Shown here piece by piece: positions 1 to 9,912 of a stretch of DNA of 64,000 bases. Position 1 is the first letter of the stretch. Every line of letters begins with the position of its first letter. Origin of the DNA: Rhodothermales bacterium. GTDB lineage: Bacteria > Bacteroidota > Rhodothermia > Rhodothermales > JANQRZ01. The notes under the pieces are model-generated. The model was given only the letters and a program-made list of their open reading frames with translations. It did not search any database and had not been told where the DNA came from. The DNA lies in the NCBI GenBank assembly GCA_028284265.1, contig JANQRZ010000019.1, forward strand, positions 1 to 64,000, in the 5' to 3' direction. The translations under genes and the position numbers were made by a program.

Positions 1-1538
1 TAGACCGTCACGGCGACCTTGCTGCTCTCTTCGAGCGAGAAGGTGATCTCGGTCCGCTCGACGAACGGGTTCGGGTAGGCCCCGACTTCGCTCGTGCGCG
101 CTGCGGCTTCGAGGGTGGGCCACGGCTGGGCGTCCGCGAGGGTCCACTCGGTCGAGGTGCCAGCGGCGCGGCCACCGGAGGTCACCGTCACGTCCACTGC
201 ATCCGTAGCGATTGCCGTGCCGTTACTTGGGCCAGCGCTGATCTCGACGCTGTAGGTTGCAGCAGGCGCAGCACCCGGCACGTTGACCGAGAACGAAAGC
301 GTCGGCGAGCAGGACATGGCCCCGAGCGAGCCGGACTGAACGGTGGTCGGACCAGCGACGGAGGCAGCCCCGAGGAAGGCCTCGAAGAAGACGACACCGC
401 TGACGGGGTTGGCCGTGTTGTTGCAGACGACGTAGGTGAAGCTAGCCGTGCCGGGAGCGGAGACGGTCTGCGCTTCCGGGTCGGCGTCGATCGTGAAGTT
501 GGCGACCGGCACCGGCGGGAAGTTGGTGAACTCGACGATGTTGTCGTCGCCACCAAAGGCGTCCCGGCTGGCCACGTAGATTGAGCTGCCGTCGAGGACC
601 ATGCTACGTCCAGAGGGCGGCGTGAATCCGCCGAGGTTGGTGTCGGCATCGCCCACCATCATCGTCTGATCCGCGAACTGCTCGCCACCGGTACCGTCGG
701 AGAGAACCGTGCCCCACTGCTCGCCGTCGGTGGCTCCGAAGCTGTTGTTGTAGAGATAGAGCCGGTCGGGGGAACCAGCAAGGAGTTCGATATCCTCGAG
801 ACCACCGTCACCACCGTTCGTGAAGATGCCGTCACCGAACGGATCGTAGACCACACTCAGCGAGGGCGATCCTGCCGGGTCCGTGACCTTCACAACGACG
901 TTCCGGAGGCCGGACCCGGAGCTTCCGAACTCCGACGAGGAAGCGTACAGGCTTCCATCCGAACCGATGGCGAGGTCCACGAGGTCGAGGCCGCTATCGG
1001 TGATGACAACGGCCGGGGTCTGGTCGGCGTCCGTCGTGTTGATCGAGTAGAACCCATCCTCCGGCGCGCCGAAGAACGCGACACGGGAGAGGTAGAGCGT
1101 GCTGCCACTGACGGCGATGCCCGTCATGCCGTCGGCTTCAGCCAGCCGGGTGCCGGTGCTGCCGTCGGTCTTGTAGATCTGGTCCGTGTTGGTCGAGTCC
1201 TGCAGCGCCGCGTAGACGTTGCCGGAGGCATCCACGGTGATGGCAAAGCAACCCTCGGCGTCGTTGTTCAGGTCGCTGTCGATCTGCGCGTTCGAGCGGA
1301 GGATAGACGTCTGGCTACCGGGGGCCGCGTCCGGGTCGTGGGTGACGAGGTCGCCCGTGGGGAAGTTGAAGAAAACGAAATCGCCCGACGGCATCTGGGC
1401 CATACAGGAGATGTCCACGTCGGCGAGAATGCCGCCATCAACGAGAGAGGTCGAGTCAGCGACCGTTTCATAGTCGGTCTGCGCGGTAGCCGGGAAAGCA
1501 ACCAGCGCGAACGCCATGAGGAGTAAGGAGATACGCAT
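1..1538 (-). CDS. Secreted T9SS-type protein (C-terminus cut off by the window edge)
   Basis: The reading frame is open from an ATG to the window edge, giving about 512 residues without a stop. It starts with a signal peptide (MRISLLLMAFALVAFPATAQ, then TDYETV). The body has repeated units of the type 'xGSxLYVA', as in loosely built beta-propeller or SMP-30-like secreted proteins, for example SDGSLYAS and LDGSSIYVASRDAFG. A Cys-containing Ig-like (CARDB-type) domain follows at about residues 340-460. The last visible residues, VGAYPNPFVERTEITFSLE, are the typical beginning of a type A T9SS sorting domain, so probably only 50-70 residues are missing. It is expected to be exported by Sec and passed to the cell surface or medium by T9SS. 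No enzymatic motif is visible; a structural or adhesive role is inference. Confidence 0.85.
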   Translation of the reverse strand, partial: MRISLLLMAFALVAFPATAQTDYETVADSTSLVDGGILADVDISCMAQMPSGDFVFFNFPTGDLVTHDPDAAPGSQTSILRSNAQIDSDLNNDAEGCFAITVDASGNVYAALQDSTNTDQIYKTDGSTGTRLAEADGMTGIAVSGSTLYLSRVAFFGAPEDGFYSINTTDADQTPAVVITDSGLDLVDLAIGSDGSLYASSSEFGSSGSGLRNVVVKVTDPAGSPSLSVVYDPFGDGIFTNGGDGGLEDIELLAGSPDRLYLYNNSFGATDGEQWGTVLSDGTGGEQFADQTMMVGDADTNLGGFTPPSGRSMVLDGSSIYVASRDAFGGDDNIVEFTNFPPVPVANFTIDADPEAQTVSAPGTASFTYVVCNNTANPVSGVVFFEAFLGAASVAGPTTVQSGSLGAMSCSPTLSFSVNVPGAAPAATYSVEISAGPSNGTAIATDAVDVTVTSGGRAAGTSTEWTLADAQPWPTLEAAARTSEVGAYPNPFVERTEITFSLEESSKVAVTV

Positions 1539-1729
1539 GATGCGGAAAGGTTGGGTGTGAGAGAAAAGAAGGGGAACTGGAAGGTACGCCCATCCCCTTG
1601 CTCTGCGATTACTCGCCTGTTACCTCTGCCACAACCTTTGGCGCATTCGCTATGCGCCTACGCCTTACCCAGACATGCGCCTGCCGCTTGGGGCAGCGCC
1701 TCACGGCCTAATTTCCCGGACAGCCAGCC

Positions 1730-2110
1730 CTAGTTCGTGCAGATCGCACGCAGCACGCTACGCCGCCGATCCAGTTGCTCGCGCCACTCGGCCTCCTCCA
1801 CCTGATCATCGCCGAGGTAGTAGTCCCACCCATCGACCGTGCTGTCCTTGAGCACGATGGAGGTGGCCATATTGGCGATGCGCTTGAGCGTCGGCTGCAT
1901 TCCCATCTGGTGGACGAACGTAATCTCGCATGCTCCCCCGGTCTCCACTTTCTTAACGGAGAGCCAGTTGTCACCGCACACATGGCAGGTGAAGAAGCGG
2001 GATTCCTGCTCACCGCCGAGAAGGTATTCCTCACTCTCCGCTGCCTCGTCGTCTACTTCGAGAGGAACCATGCTGAAGCTCCCACAGGCTTTGCACTTGA
2101 GCCGTTCCAT
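1730..2110 (-). CDS. Small zinc-ribbon protein of unknown function
   Basis: The 126-residue protein begins MERLKCKACGSFSM and carries two Cys pairs, CKAC at residues 6-9 and CHVC near residue 42. Together these look like a four-Cys zinc ribbon. The C-terminal half is charged and helical (ANMATSIVLKDSTVDGW) with no motif I recognise. An in-frame start 75 bases upstream is possible, but the extra residues look like noise and the zinc-ribbon start reads naturally. It stands alone between two secreted-protein genes on the same strand. A cytoplasmic nucleic-acid-binding or metal-structural role is a guess. Confidence 0.65.
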   Translation of the reverse strand: MERLKCKACGSFSMVPLEVDDEAAESEEYLLGGEQESRFFTCHVCGDNWLSVKKVETGGACEITFVHQMGMQPTLKRIANMATSIVLKDSTVDGWDYYLGDDQVEEAEWREQLDRRRSVLRAICTN

Positions 2111-2202
2111 GTATGCTTGTCGTTTTGGACTCGTAGATACTAGGCCGCTACAACCTGACCGCGAGGAGAACGTTTCCCGCTCCACTACCTCTTCACGGGC
2201 GT

Positions 2203-2242
2203 AAAAATAACGAGCGGGAGAGGTCGAAACCCCTCCCGCTCG
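2203..2242 (-). terminator. Rho-independent terminator of the metalloprotease gene
   Basis: A perfect 10-bp inverted repeat (CGAGCGGGAG at 2211-2220 pairing with 2233-2242) lies 25 bases beyond the stop codon at 2267. On the minus strand it is followed by TTATTTTTA. Confidence 0.8.
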
Positions 2243-2266
2243 CTAGGCTGTTCCGAGGCGGACCTA

Positions 2267-4615
2267 TTACCGAACGACGGTCAGCTCACGCACATCGCTG
2301 AACGTCTCACCGACGACGCGGACGAGGTAAATACCGCCTGCCAGCGACGCCGCGCTAACGCCGAACTGGCGGTTCAGACCCGCCGCGAGCGGCCCGTCGT
2401 GGAGGACCATCACCTGCCGACCGAGCAAATCGTAGACGGCGACCCGCACTGTCTGGCTCTGCTCCACCGTCAGGTTGAACGTGGCACGGGCAGCGGTCAC
2501 ACCGAGCGGGTTCGGATAGACCGAGCTGAGGGTGTGCGCCGTCTCGGGCTGCGCCTCGTTCGGCAGCACGATGTCGTTCACCTCGAAGTCCTCGTCGTTC
2601 ACGTCGAAGAACACGTTGCCGGTGCCCATAATCATGATGCGCGCCTCGTCCGTGTTACCCACAGGAATCGAGACGATCTCGGAACCATCGTTGTCCGTCG
2701 TCACGAGGAGATCGAAGGTGGCACCGCCGTCTGCGGAGTAGAGGATATCGACCTGATCGGCACCGATGTCGTCTCCGTCCGTGCCCCCCACGTTCCAAGT
2801 AATCTCGTTGTCGCCGGGGCCGACGATGACGTCCTCTTCGTTGGCAAAGGTGACCTCGAAGGGGTCCTCAGCGCCGGTGTCGTAGGCGCGCATCTCAATC
2901 TGCATAGTGGCAAATGCACCCGAACCGGCGGTGTTATCCCGCGCCGTGAGGCGGAAGCGCATCCGCCGTCCGTTGGCCGTTGCATCAAGCGGCAACGATT
3001 CGCCGACGACCGGGGAGACGCCCAAGAGATACCGGTTGAACTGGGGGAAGTACCGAACGCCCTCGTCGGTGGACGGAAACGAACGGAAGAACGGATATTC
3101 TTCGTTCCAACCAGACCGACCGGGCGGCGCACTTTGCGGTCCGAGGTCGAACTCTTCCCAGTTGTAGGTCAGCGTCTCTGGCGTATCGTCGGTGGCCGTG
3201 CCGGTGAGCACGAAGGCCGTGTTGATCGGGATGCCAAGCCCTTCTCCTTCCGGCATCACGACGGGCGGCTCGTTGCCGGTCTCCGTTTCGACAGGACAGG
3301 TACTGCCGGTCCCGGTCGTGATGAAGTTGGTGATCTCGATCAGCGAGACGACGTGGAAGTAGTCATCGCTATTGTTTTGAATGTTGTCCCCACCGCAGAT
3401 GCCCGCATAGGCCATGATCGTCGAACCACTACCCGGCTCGTAGGCCGTTGAGCCGTTGCGGTTGCCGCCAGAGCAGTTGCCGTTGGCCCCGTTGAAGGAG
3501 TGGTTGCCGCGGAACTGGTGCCCCATCTCGTGCGCGACGAAGTCGATGTAGAAGACATCGTTGATGGGCGTAGGCAGGCCCGTCACGCCGCGTGCCTTTT
3601 GCGAGTCATTGCACACCACGCCGAGCCCAGCCACGCCACCGCCGCCTGTCGAGAAGACGTGCCCGATGTCGTAGTTCTCTGCGCCAATGACGCTGGTGAG
3701 GTTCGACTGATTCTCGGCAAGCAGCGCGCCCGCGTTGTTGTTCGAATAGGGATCGGTCGCTCCGTCGAGGTAGATGATCTCGTCGTTGTTCTCGATGAGT
3801 TCCATGCGCACTGCGACTTCGCGCTCATAGACCCCGTTGACGCGCGTCATGGCGACGACCTGCGCGGCAAGAACCACCTCGACCGTGGCCTCCTCGCCCG
3901 CGAGTTGGCTGACGCGCTGCGAGTATTCGCCGGTGGCAGCAACGGCAAGGCGATAGGTACGGAAGATGTCGCCATGCTGAAGCATATCACCACCACGCTC
4001 CAGCAGTTCTTCGATGTCTACCGACTCGCTTTCGTCAATGACCTGCTCGCCCGCGAAGGCGGCCTGGATGCGCTCCACAGCCGGGGCGTAGTCGTTGCGG
4101 TTGTACGAAATGTAGTGGTCGATGTCGCCGCGCTGATAGGGATCGATGTAGACCGAGCCGCCGGGACGCAGGACGAGCGCGTTGAAGCCCAGCGGCGTGA
4201 CACTGAAGCGAAGCACGGCAGCCGGTGTGTCGATGCCCTGACCGAGGTAGGTCCGAATCTGCGGATAGCGTGCCTGCAGGCCCGGAGCCATGATCGACGA
4301 CTCGACGACGCGGAAGGTCTCGGTGCTGCCATCCGGCATCGGGAGGGCGAACACGATGCCATCGCGTACATCGCCGGGCCGCGCTTCGAGGGGTGCCTCG
4401 GCCAGCGCCTCGGCCAACGCGACGCGGTCGAGTTGAACCGTTCGGTAGACCTCGGGCACGATATTGCGCTCGGCGGACGTGCGGATGGCGTCCTCGGAAA
4501 CGTCGGTCCAGAGAGCGGCCCGCTGCGCGAGCGCCAGCGGGCTCGTCATCAACAGCAGGAGCAGCGCGGCCAGCAGCGTGCGCGGCTGAAAAAAGGAGGA
4601 ACTAGCAGTACGCAT
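2267..4615 (-). CDS. Secreted reprolysin-like (M12-type) zinc metalloprotease with T9SS sorting domain
   Basis: The 782-residue protein has a long signal peptide ending ...SPLALAQ. A propeptide-like region of about 200 residues follows. The metzincin zinc site HEMGHQFRGNH lies near residue 362 (HExxHxxxxxH), with a Met-turn (STIMAYAG) near residue 405. Two beta-sandwich domains follow, and the last 85 residues form a classic T9SS type A domain (VYPNPLG ... GIYLVRVVGE ... LTVVR). These signs support a calcium/zinc endopeptidase secreted to the surface or medium. The ATG at 4615 was preferred over an in-frame TTG five codons upstream because it starts directly before the basic n-region. The HAD gene lies upstream on the same strand and a strong terminator follows. 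The protein substrate cannot be told. Confidence 0.92.
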   Translation of the reverse strand: MRTASSSFFQPRTLLAALLLLLMTSPLALAQRAALWTDVSEDAIRTSAERNIVPEVYRTVQLDRVALAEALAEAPLEARPGDVRDGIVFALPMPDGSTETFRVVESSIMAPGLQARYPQIRTYLGQGIDTPAAVLRFSVTPLGFNALVLRPGGSVYIDPYQRGDIDHYISYNRNDYAPAVERIQAAFAGEQVIDESESVDIEELLERGGDMLQHGDIFRTYRLAVAATGEYSQRVSQLAGEEATVEVVLAAQVVAMTRVNGVYEREVAVRMELIENNDEIIYLDGATDPYSNNNAGALLAENQSNLTSVIGAENYDIGHVFSTGGGGVAGLGVVCNDSQKARGVTGLPTPINDVFYIDFVAHEMGHQFRGNHSFNGANGNCSGGNRNGSTAYEPGSGSTIMAYAGICGGDNIQNNSDDYFHVVSLIEITNFITTGTGSTCPVETETGNEPPVVMPEGEGLGIPINTAFVLTGTATDDTPETLTYNWEEFDLGPQSAPPGRSGWNEEYPFFRSFPSTDEGVRYFPQFNRYLLGVSPVVGESLPLDATANGRRMRFRLTARDNTAGSGAFATMQIEMRAYDTGAEDPFEVTFANEEDVIVGPGDNEITWNVGGTDGDDIGADQVDILYSADGGATFDLLVTTDNDGSEIVSIPVGNTDEARIMIMGTGNVFFDVNDEDFEVNDIVLPNEAQPETAHTLSSVYPNPLGVTAARATFNLTVEQSQTVRVAVYDLLGRQVMVLHDGPLAAGLNRQFGVSAASLAGGIYLVRVVGETFSDVRELTVVR

Positions 4616-4763
4616 GGCAACAGGAGTCAAGGTGTGATAGAAGACCCGAGGCCCATGCGCAGAACGCAGCGGGCCTTATCTAGAGTGTTTTAATATAGGG
4701 GATGCTTGCGCTATGTGGAGGGTGGACATCGGGTTTTACTGTTTTGTGTCTCCCTAGCCCCGA

Positions 4764-5522
4764 TCACGCGGCCTCTCCCCTTTTCCGCTCTTCGAGCACG
4801 GCCCGCACGACCTCCGGTAGCGCCGCTGGCTCCTCGACCACCCAGCCTGCCTCGATCACGCCATCATCTAGCATCGCGTGTACCCGTTCGCGCGTGAAGT
4901 CCGTCGGAATGGCAATGCAAGCCAGCCCGGCAGCGAGGGCTGCCTCGATTCCGGCAGGCGAATCCTCCATAGCGAGGCTCTCCGCCGGGGCCACACCGAG
5001 CGTGTCGGTGACGAGGTGGTAGACCTCGGGATCGGGCTTCGTCTTATCCACATCGTCGGCGGTGGCGATGACATCGAAGGCATCGGCCAAACCGAGCGCG
5101 TGGAGGACGCGCTCGGCGCTGTCCCGAGCAGATGTCGTGGCAAGAGCGACTTGGCAAGCGTAGGCGTGGGCGTGCCGCAGCAACGCAGCAACATCGATTC
5201 GGCAATGGTCACGGATCAGAGCACCGTCGTCGAGCATGGCACGATAGTACCGAAGCCGAACGCCGACGAACGCTTGCCACGGCTCGTCCGTGTCAAACTC
5301 GTCGAGCCGCTGCCGAGCCGCGCTTTCCAGCCTGAACTGCTCCAGCAGCGTCGTCGCGATCTCCTTGCGCGACAGGCCGACCAACTCCTTGTACGCCTCA
5401 ACTACGTCGGCTTCCGCGATCCGTCCATCCAGTTCGTACGCGGCACGGGCATACGACTCCGCCTTGAGCCGCTCGGTCTGAACGAGCGTCCCATCCATGT
5501 CGAATACGAGGAGGCGGATCAT
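4764..5522 (-). CDS. HAD-superfamily (subfamily IA) phosphatase or phosphomutase
   Basis: The 252-residue protein begins MIRLLVFDMDGTLVQTE, the HAD motif I with nucleophile Asp8 and acid/base Asp10. Motif II is the Thr/Ser of VALATTSARDS, and motif III/IV is AMEDSPAGIEAALAAG preceded by a Lys in DKTKPDP. The helical cap after motif I, at about residues 15-90, marks subfamily IA (phosphoglycolate phosphatase or beta-phosphoglucomutase relatives). The substrate is a small phosphorylated metabolite, not predictable from sequence. Its start is 8 bases after the stop of the BNR-repeat gene, so the two are probably co-transcribed, although their functions seem unrelated. Confidence 0.88.
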   Translation of the reverse strand: MIRLLVFDMDGTLVQTERLKAESYARAAYELDGRIAEADVVEAYKELVGLSRKEIATTLLEQFRLESAARQRLDEFDTDEPWQAFVGVRLRYYRAMLDDGALIRDHCRIDVAALLRHAHAYACQVALATTSARDSAERVLHALGLADAFDVIATADDVDKTKPDPEVYHLVTDTLGVAPAESLAMEDSPAGIEAALAAGLACIAIPTDFTRERVHAMLDDGVIEAGWVVEEPAALPEVVRAVLEERKRGEAA

Positions 5523-5530
5523 CGTGTAGG

Positions 5531-8065
5531 CTACCGCACGAGGGTGAGCGAGCGCGAGGCAGTCTGCCCTCCCGCGCTGAGGCGCGCCACGTAGACGCCC
5601 GCGGCGAGGTCGGCGGCCTCGAACCGCGCCTGATGCGCGCCGGTCTCCTTTCGCCCCTCGTCCAGCAACGCCACGCGACGTCCAGCCGCATCGAACACCT
5701 CGAGGCGGATATCGGCGGGACGGTCAAGCTCGTAGGCGAGCGTGGTGCCCGAACGGAACGGATTCGGGGCGACGGGCAGGAGGCGGAAGTCCGGCGCGAT
5801 AGTCCCCGGCTCAGTCGCCACAGCGGGCAGAAGCGCGCGGCGGTACATCCCGTTGCCGTGCGTCGCCACCTGCAGCTTCCGGTCGGCGGGTGAGTAGACG
5901 AGGTCCATCACGAGCACAGCTTCGGGCAGCCCGTCGGTGAAGGCTTCCCACGTCGCCCCCGCATCGCGCGTGACGAAGACACCAATATCGTTGCCGATGA
6001 AAACGGTCTCGGGCACGAGCGGATCGAAAGCCACTGCCTCGGTGGGCGCGTCGGGGAGCATGCCAGATACATCGGTCCACGTCGCGCCGGAATCTTCGGT
6101 CTTAAAGACGTGCCCCGTGCCGAAGCCACCGAGTGTCACCCACACGATCTCGTCATCGCTGGGATGAATGGCAATGTCGGTCACGAAACGGTCGGGCAGA
6201 CCGAGTGTGATGTCGGTCCAGCTAGTGCCCGCGTTGCGCGTGACAAAGAGACGTGGCGGCCCCGGCGTGTCGATGGGGTCGCGCAGGATCGGTGCCGACG
6301 AGACGTAGACCACATCCTCGTCAATCGGCGAGACTGCCATGGCCAGCGTCGGGTTGTCGTTCGGGTCGATGCTGTCGCCCCCATTGGTGGCCGACCATGA
6401 GTCGCCCCGGTTCTCGGAGCGGTAGATGATGCTCCGCCCGGCGTAGATGCGGTTCGGGGATGTCGGTGCGAGGGCGTAAGGTGCGATGAACGCCGTATTG
6501 CCCGCACCCGGCGGGATTATGAAGTCGAAGCCGTTCCCACCGTTCTCCGAGCGCGCCATGCCGAGGTTCTGGAACGAGGCATAGACGATGTCCGCATCGG
6601 TCGGGTCAATGGCGCTCCACGATCCGTCGCCGCCGAGGATGCGGTCCCACGTCGGACTACCCGTGTAGCGAACGGTGTTGTTGTCCTGCAACCCACCGAT
6701 GGCAAAGTCGGCATCGTCGATGGCGACCGACGTGCCATTGTAGAACTGCGTCGTCTGGTATCCGTCGCTGATATCCACGATGGCGCTCCCCCCATTCGTC
6801 GTGCGGGCAACGCCGCCGTCGTGGGCGAAGTAGACGATGTCGGGATCAGTGGGGTGGAACGCGATGGCGTGGTGGTCCGGGTGTGGATCGTTAAGCTCGG
6901 TCTGGTTGACGCCCCCGTTGGAGGAGCGGAAGAGCGGTACGCCTCCGAGGTACAGTTCGTCCGGGCGATTCGGGTTAACACCGACGTAGTGCGCAAACCA
7001 TCCTTGGAAGATGGCATAGTTGTTCGTCGAAACTGTCGTCCACGCATCACCTCCGTTGTCGGTGCGAAGGAGGAAGGTTTCAGTACCGCCCGACGAGAAG
7101 ATGCCATCGCCGACGCTCGCATAGACTGTATCGTGGTCGGTCGGGTGCCGACTGAGAAGCACCTTGCCGATGTAGCTCGGAGGAATGCCGTTGGTGATCT
7201 GGGTCCAGGTGTCGCCGCCGTCTGTCGTCCGGTAGAACCCGTATCCTTCCGACTCCTGATTGCCGCACACCGCGAGGATGTCGTCGGGGTCTGAAGGATT
7301 GATAGAGAGGTCAGTCCCCATCACTACCTCCAGCGATACGTCCCACGTATCGCCTGCGTCGCGGCTGACGTAGATGCCTTCGGTCGTGGCGGCCCACACC
7401 GTCGAGGTGTTCACAGGGTCAATGCGGATCATCTGGATGCCTCGCTCCTGGTTGCGCGTCCAGTCGAGACTCTTGGTCCACGTTGCCCCGGCGTCCGTGC
7501 TTTTGAGAATGCCCATGCCGTAGCTGCCCCGCGTGGGCCGGTAGACCACCCCGCCGAACGACTCGGCGTAGCGGTACACCTCGCCGGTGCCGAGGTACAT
7601 CGTGCTCGTATCGCCCGGCACGAGCGCCACCGCTGAGGCCGCTGTCACGCCGAAACCGGTCGAGATACGTTCCCACGAGCTATTCAGGCCCGCGTCGTAG
7701 GACCGCCACAACCCGCCGCCCGCCGACCCGACCCACACCGTCTCAGGTCGTTCCGGGTTGAGCACGATGGCCAGCGAGCGCCCGCCGATGTTCTGCGGCC
7801 CGATGGCCTCCCACGGGTCCTCGCCGCCGCGCGACTCGGCTTCGAGGCTGCGCCGCACCGCCAAGGCTTCGGCAAAGCCGGTGGAGGGAATCGTCTCGTT
7901 CGGATAGGCCCGCTTTTCATTCCATAGCACGAGGGCCTCATAGGCTCCGGACACTGTTTTCTTCTCCTCCTGATTGGATTCGACCTGCGGTCGGTTCAGC
8001 ATGAGCACGAAGCCCAGAGCAGCAAGAGTGAGGCCGGGCAGGAGGAGGCGCAAAAAGGACGGCAT
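5531..8065 (-). CDS. Secreted BNR/sortilin-like beta-propeller protein with T9SS sorting domain
   Basis: The 844-residue protein starts MPSFLRLLLPGLTLAALGFV, a signal peptide or membrane anchor. It is filled with BNR/Asp-box-like units of the kind STDAGATW, SRDAGDTW, TTDGGDTW, SENRGDSW, TEDSGATW and TRDAGATW, as in VPS10/sortilin and 'WD40/YVTN/BNR-like' families. They would form one or two beta-propellers. The last 85 residues (LLPVAPNPFRSGTTLAYEL ... GVYVARLSAGG ... SLTLVR) are a T9SS type A sorting domain. An in-frame GTG 20 codons upstream was rejected because it would bury the signal sequence. These proteins are often called glycosyl hydrolases by annotation, but no catalytic residues can be assigned here; carbohydrate or protein binding at the surface is inference. 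Confidence 0.88.
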   Translation of the reverse strand: MPSFLRLLLPGLTLAALGFVLMLNRPQVESNQEEKKTVSGAYEALVLWNEKRAYPNETIPSTGFAEALAVRRSLEAESRGGEDPWEAIGPQNIGGRSLAIVLNPERPETVWVGSAGGGLWRSYDAGLNSSWERISTGFGVTAASAVALVPGDTSTMYLGTGEVYRYAESFGGVVYRPTRGSYGMGILKSTDAGATWTKSLDWTRNQERGIQMIRIDPVNTSTVWAATTEGIYVSRDAGDTWDVSLEVVMGTDLSINPSDPDDILAVCGNQESEGYGFYRTTDGGDTWTQITNGIPPSYIGKVLLSRHPTDHDTVYASVGDGIFSSGGTETFLLRTDNGGDAWTTVSTNNYAIFQGWFAHYVGVNPNRPDELYLGGVPLFRSSNGGVNQTELNDPHPDHHAIAFHPTDPDIVYFAHDGGVARTTNGGSAIVDISDGYQTTQFYNGTSVAIDDADFAIGGLQDNNTVRYTGSPTWDRILGGDGSWSAIDPTDADIVYASFQNLGMARSENGGNGFDFIIPPGAGNTAFIAPYALAPTSPNRIYAGRSIIYRSENRGDSWSATNGGDSIDPNDNPTLAMAVSPIDEDVVYVSSAPILRDPIDTPGPPRLFVTRNAGTSWTDITLGLPDRFVTDIAIHPSDDEIVWVTLGGFGTGHVFKTEDSGATWTDVSGMLPDAPTEAVAFDPLVPETVFIGNDIGVFVTRDAGATWEAFTDGLPEAVLVMDLVYSPADRKLQVATHGNGMYRRALLPAVATEPGTIAPDFRLLPVAPNPFRSGTTLAYELDRPADIRLEVFDAAGRRVALLDEGRKETGAHQARFEAADLAAGVYVARLSAGGQTASRSLTLVR

Positions 8066-8156
8066 GGCTTGGCGGATTGAGAGGAGAAAGCGACAGGGGA
8101 ATATCGTAAAGTTTACGACGAACACCCCTAGATTATCAGGGCAAACCTCCCTGCCC

Positions 8157-9812
8157 CTAGTTTTCCATCAGCAGCCAGTCGTTCGGGTCGATGGCGACCT
8201 CGGCTCCTAGCGGCACTGTGATTTCGCCTTGCCCACCGGACATCGGAGCGCGCTTCGCTTCTCCATCAACGGACACCTCAACGGGCAGGTCGATGGGATA
8301 GCCCTCAGGCGTTTCCCAGCGGAGGCGCAACACATCGCCTTCGCGCTCAGTGACGAGTCTCGGTAGATGGGGCTGGTAGAGATAGAGCCGGAAGAGATCG
8401 CCGAGATCATCGCCGGTCTCTTGTTCGAGTATGCGCTGGAAATCCTCGGTTGTGGCGAAGCGGGTCTGGCTACCGTCGGTGACCGTCTCCATCGACGGAT
8501 CGGGATACGTCATGCGGCGGAGGGCACGCATGAACGAGGCGTCGTCATTCACGGCCCAGCGGAGGGTGTGGAGGAACCACATACCTTTGAAGTAGACATC
8601 GGCATCAGTTGCGCCGGTTGGGGTGCGTCGCCCGAAATAGGCCTCCTGCGTGTCGCGCGATTCGCCCGGCACGACAGGGTTTTGGTTGGCGATCCGCCCG
8701 CGCTTCGAGAGCAGGTAGCGGCGGTAGGCGTCCGGCCCACCGAGTCGCTCAGCATAGAGTGCCTCGACGTACTCCGCCGTGCCCTCGTGGACCCAGAAGT
8801 GCCGCCAGTCCGGTACGGTGACGAGGTTGCCCCACCACTCGTGCGCCAGTTCGTGAAGGTGCAGCCAGTCGAACCCGAACTCGTTGTCGGTGAACGTGTC
8901 GCCGTAGGCAATCGCCGTCTGGTGCTCCATCCCGAGGTAGGGTGACTGGGCGACCGCATACTTGTCCGCCCGAAACGGATAGGGCCCGAAGACCTCCTCC
9001 ATGAACCGAAGCTGGTCAGCGATCTGCGGCAGCAGTCGCTCGGCCTTCTCTACGTCTTCGGGGAGCGCGTAGAACGTGATCGGCAAGTCCTCTCCCGCTG
9101 TGCTCGTGTACGGGATTGTGGCCTCCTCATAGGGCGCGACGTAGAGCGATAGGCCGTAATTGTTGATCGGCGTCGAGACGAACCAATCGAAGGTGCGCCT
9201 GCCGTCGGAATGGTCTGTCGTACCACGCAGCCGACCGGCGCTCACGGCGGTATGTCTGGCAGGTACCGTCGCGCTGATGCGCAGCGAGTCCGGCTCATCG
9301 GAGGGGTGATCTTTCACCGGCCACCACACGTCAGCCCCCTCGCCTTGGCACGACACGCCTACCCACCACGTCCCATCGCCCCGGTCCACCCACGTAAAGC
9401 CGCCCTGCCACGGTGGATTCGGTGCCACGCGCGGCTGTCCATCATACTCCACTCGCACGATGAGTTTTTCCCCTGACTGCCGCGTCCGCCCGAGGTCGAT
9501 CCAGAGCCGTCCACCATGCCGCTCGAACGCGAGGGCGCGTCCTGCCTCTGTGACCTGCACTTCAGTAAACGTCGTATCGAGATCCAGCACGACGGTGTTC
9601 GTCGGGATCGTCACCTCAGCGTGCATCGTGAGCGAGCCGTTGAGGGCACGTTGATCGGGCAGCACCTCCAGTTCGAGGTCGTAGTAGGTCACGTCGAACG
9701 CCGCCTGCTCGAAGATCAACTCACCGCCGGACGACGATGGGTCGGAGGCGCGTGGTTGTGCGTGGGCCGAGACAGCGACGAAAAGAAGCGAGAGGGCGAG
9801 AAGGCGAAGCAT
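8157..9812 (-). CDS. M1-family zinc aminopeptidase, exported
   Basis: The 551-residue protein has a signal peptide (MLRLLALSLLFVAVSAHA). The M1 N-terminal beta-sandwich follows, with its YDLELEVLPDQRALNG opening. A GxMEN-like exopeptidase signature appears as LGMEHQTAIAYG near residue 293. The zinc site HELAHEWWG is at about residues 320-328, with the third ligand Glu in WVHEGTAEY about 19 residues after the second His. It removes N-terminal residues from peptides, probably in the periplasm. It is shorter than the 850-residue PepN type and lacks the large C-terminal ERAP-like domain, resembling the compact bacterial M1 enzymes. The Asn of GxMEN is His here. It lies downstream of rho but beyond rho's terminator, so it is likely a separate transcript. 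Confidence 0.9.
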   Translation of the reverse strand: MLRLLALSLLFVAVSAHAQPRASDPSSSGGELIFEQAAFDVTYYDLELEVLPDQRALNGSLTMHAEVTIPTNTVVLDLDTTFTEVQVTEAGRALAFERHGGRLWIDLGRTRQSGEKLIVRVEYDGQPRVAPNPPWQGGFTWVDRGDGTWWVGVSCQGEGADVWWPVKDHPSDEPDSLRISATVPARHTAVSAGRLRGTTDHSDGRRTFDWFVSTPINNYGLSLYVAPYEEATIPYTSTAGEDLPITFYALPEDVEKAERLLPQIADQLRFMEEVFGPYPFRADKYAVAQSPYLGMEHQTAIAYGDTFTDNEFGFDWLHLHELAHEWWGNLVTVPDWRHFWVHEGTAEYVEALYAERLGGPDAYRRYLLSKRGRIANQNPVVPGESRDTQEAYFGRRTPTGATDADVYFKGMWFLHTLRWAVNDDASFMRALRRMTYPDPSMETVTDGSQTRFATTEDFQRILEQETGDDLGDLFRLYLYQPHLPRLVTEREGDVLRLRWETPEGYPIDLPVEVSVDGEAKRAPMSGGQGEITVPLGAEVAIDPNDWLLMEN

Positions 9813-9849
9813 CGGGGGTGCGGTTGGTATCCGCTGAACATACGGCCCG

Positions 9850-9897
9850 GAACGAAAAAGGCGGTGCCAGTCCATAGACCGACACCGCCTCTCGTTC
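9850..9897 (-). terminator. Rho-independent terminator of rho
   Basis: A stem AGGCGGTG/CACCGCCT (9859-9866 with 9883-9890), extended by GAACGA/TCGTTC on its flanks, is followed on the minus strand by a T-run. It lies just beyond the rho stop at 9913. Confidence 0.75.
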
Positions 9898-9912
9898 AAA
9901 CTCAAGGCCGGA

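Noticed and set aside
3500-4693. A 397-codon open frame on the plus strand opposite the metalloprotease
   Set aside because: Antisense to the zinc site and signal peptide of a clear gene; composition is typical of an antisense frame.
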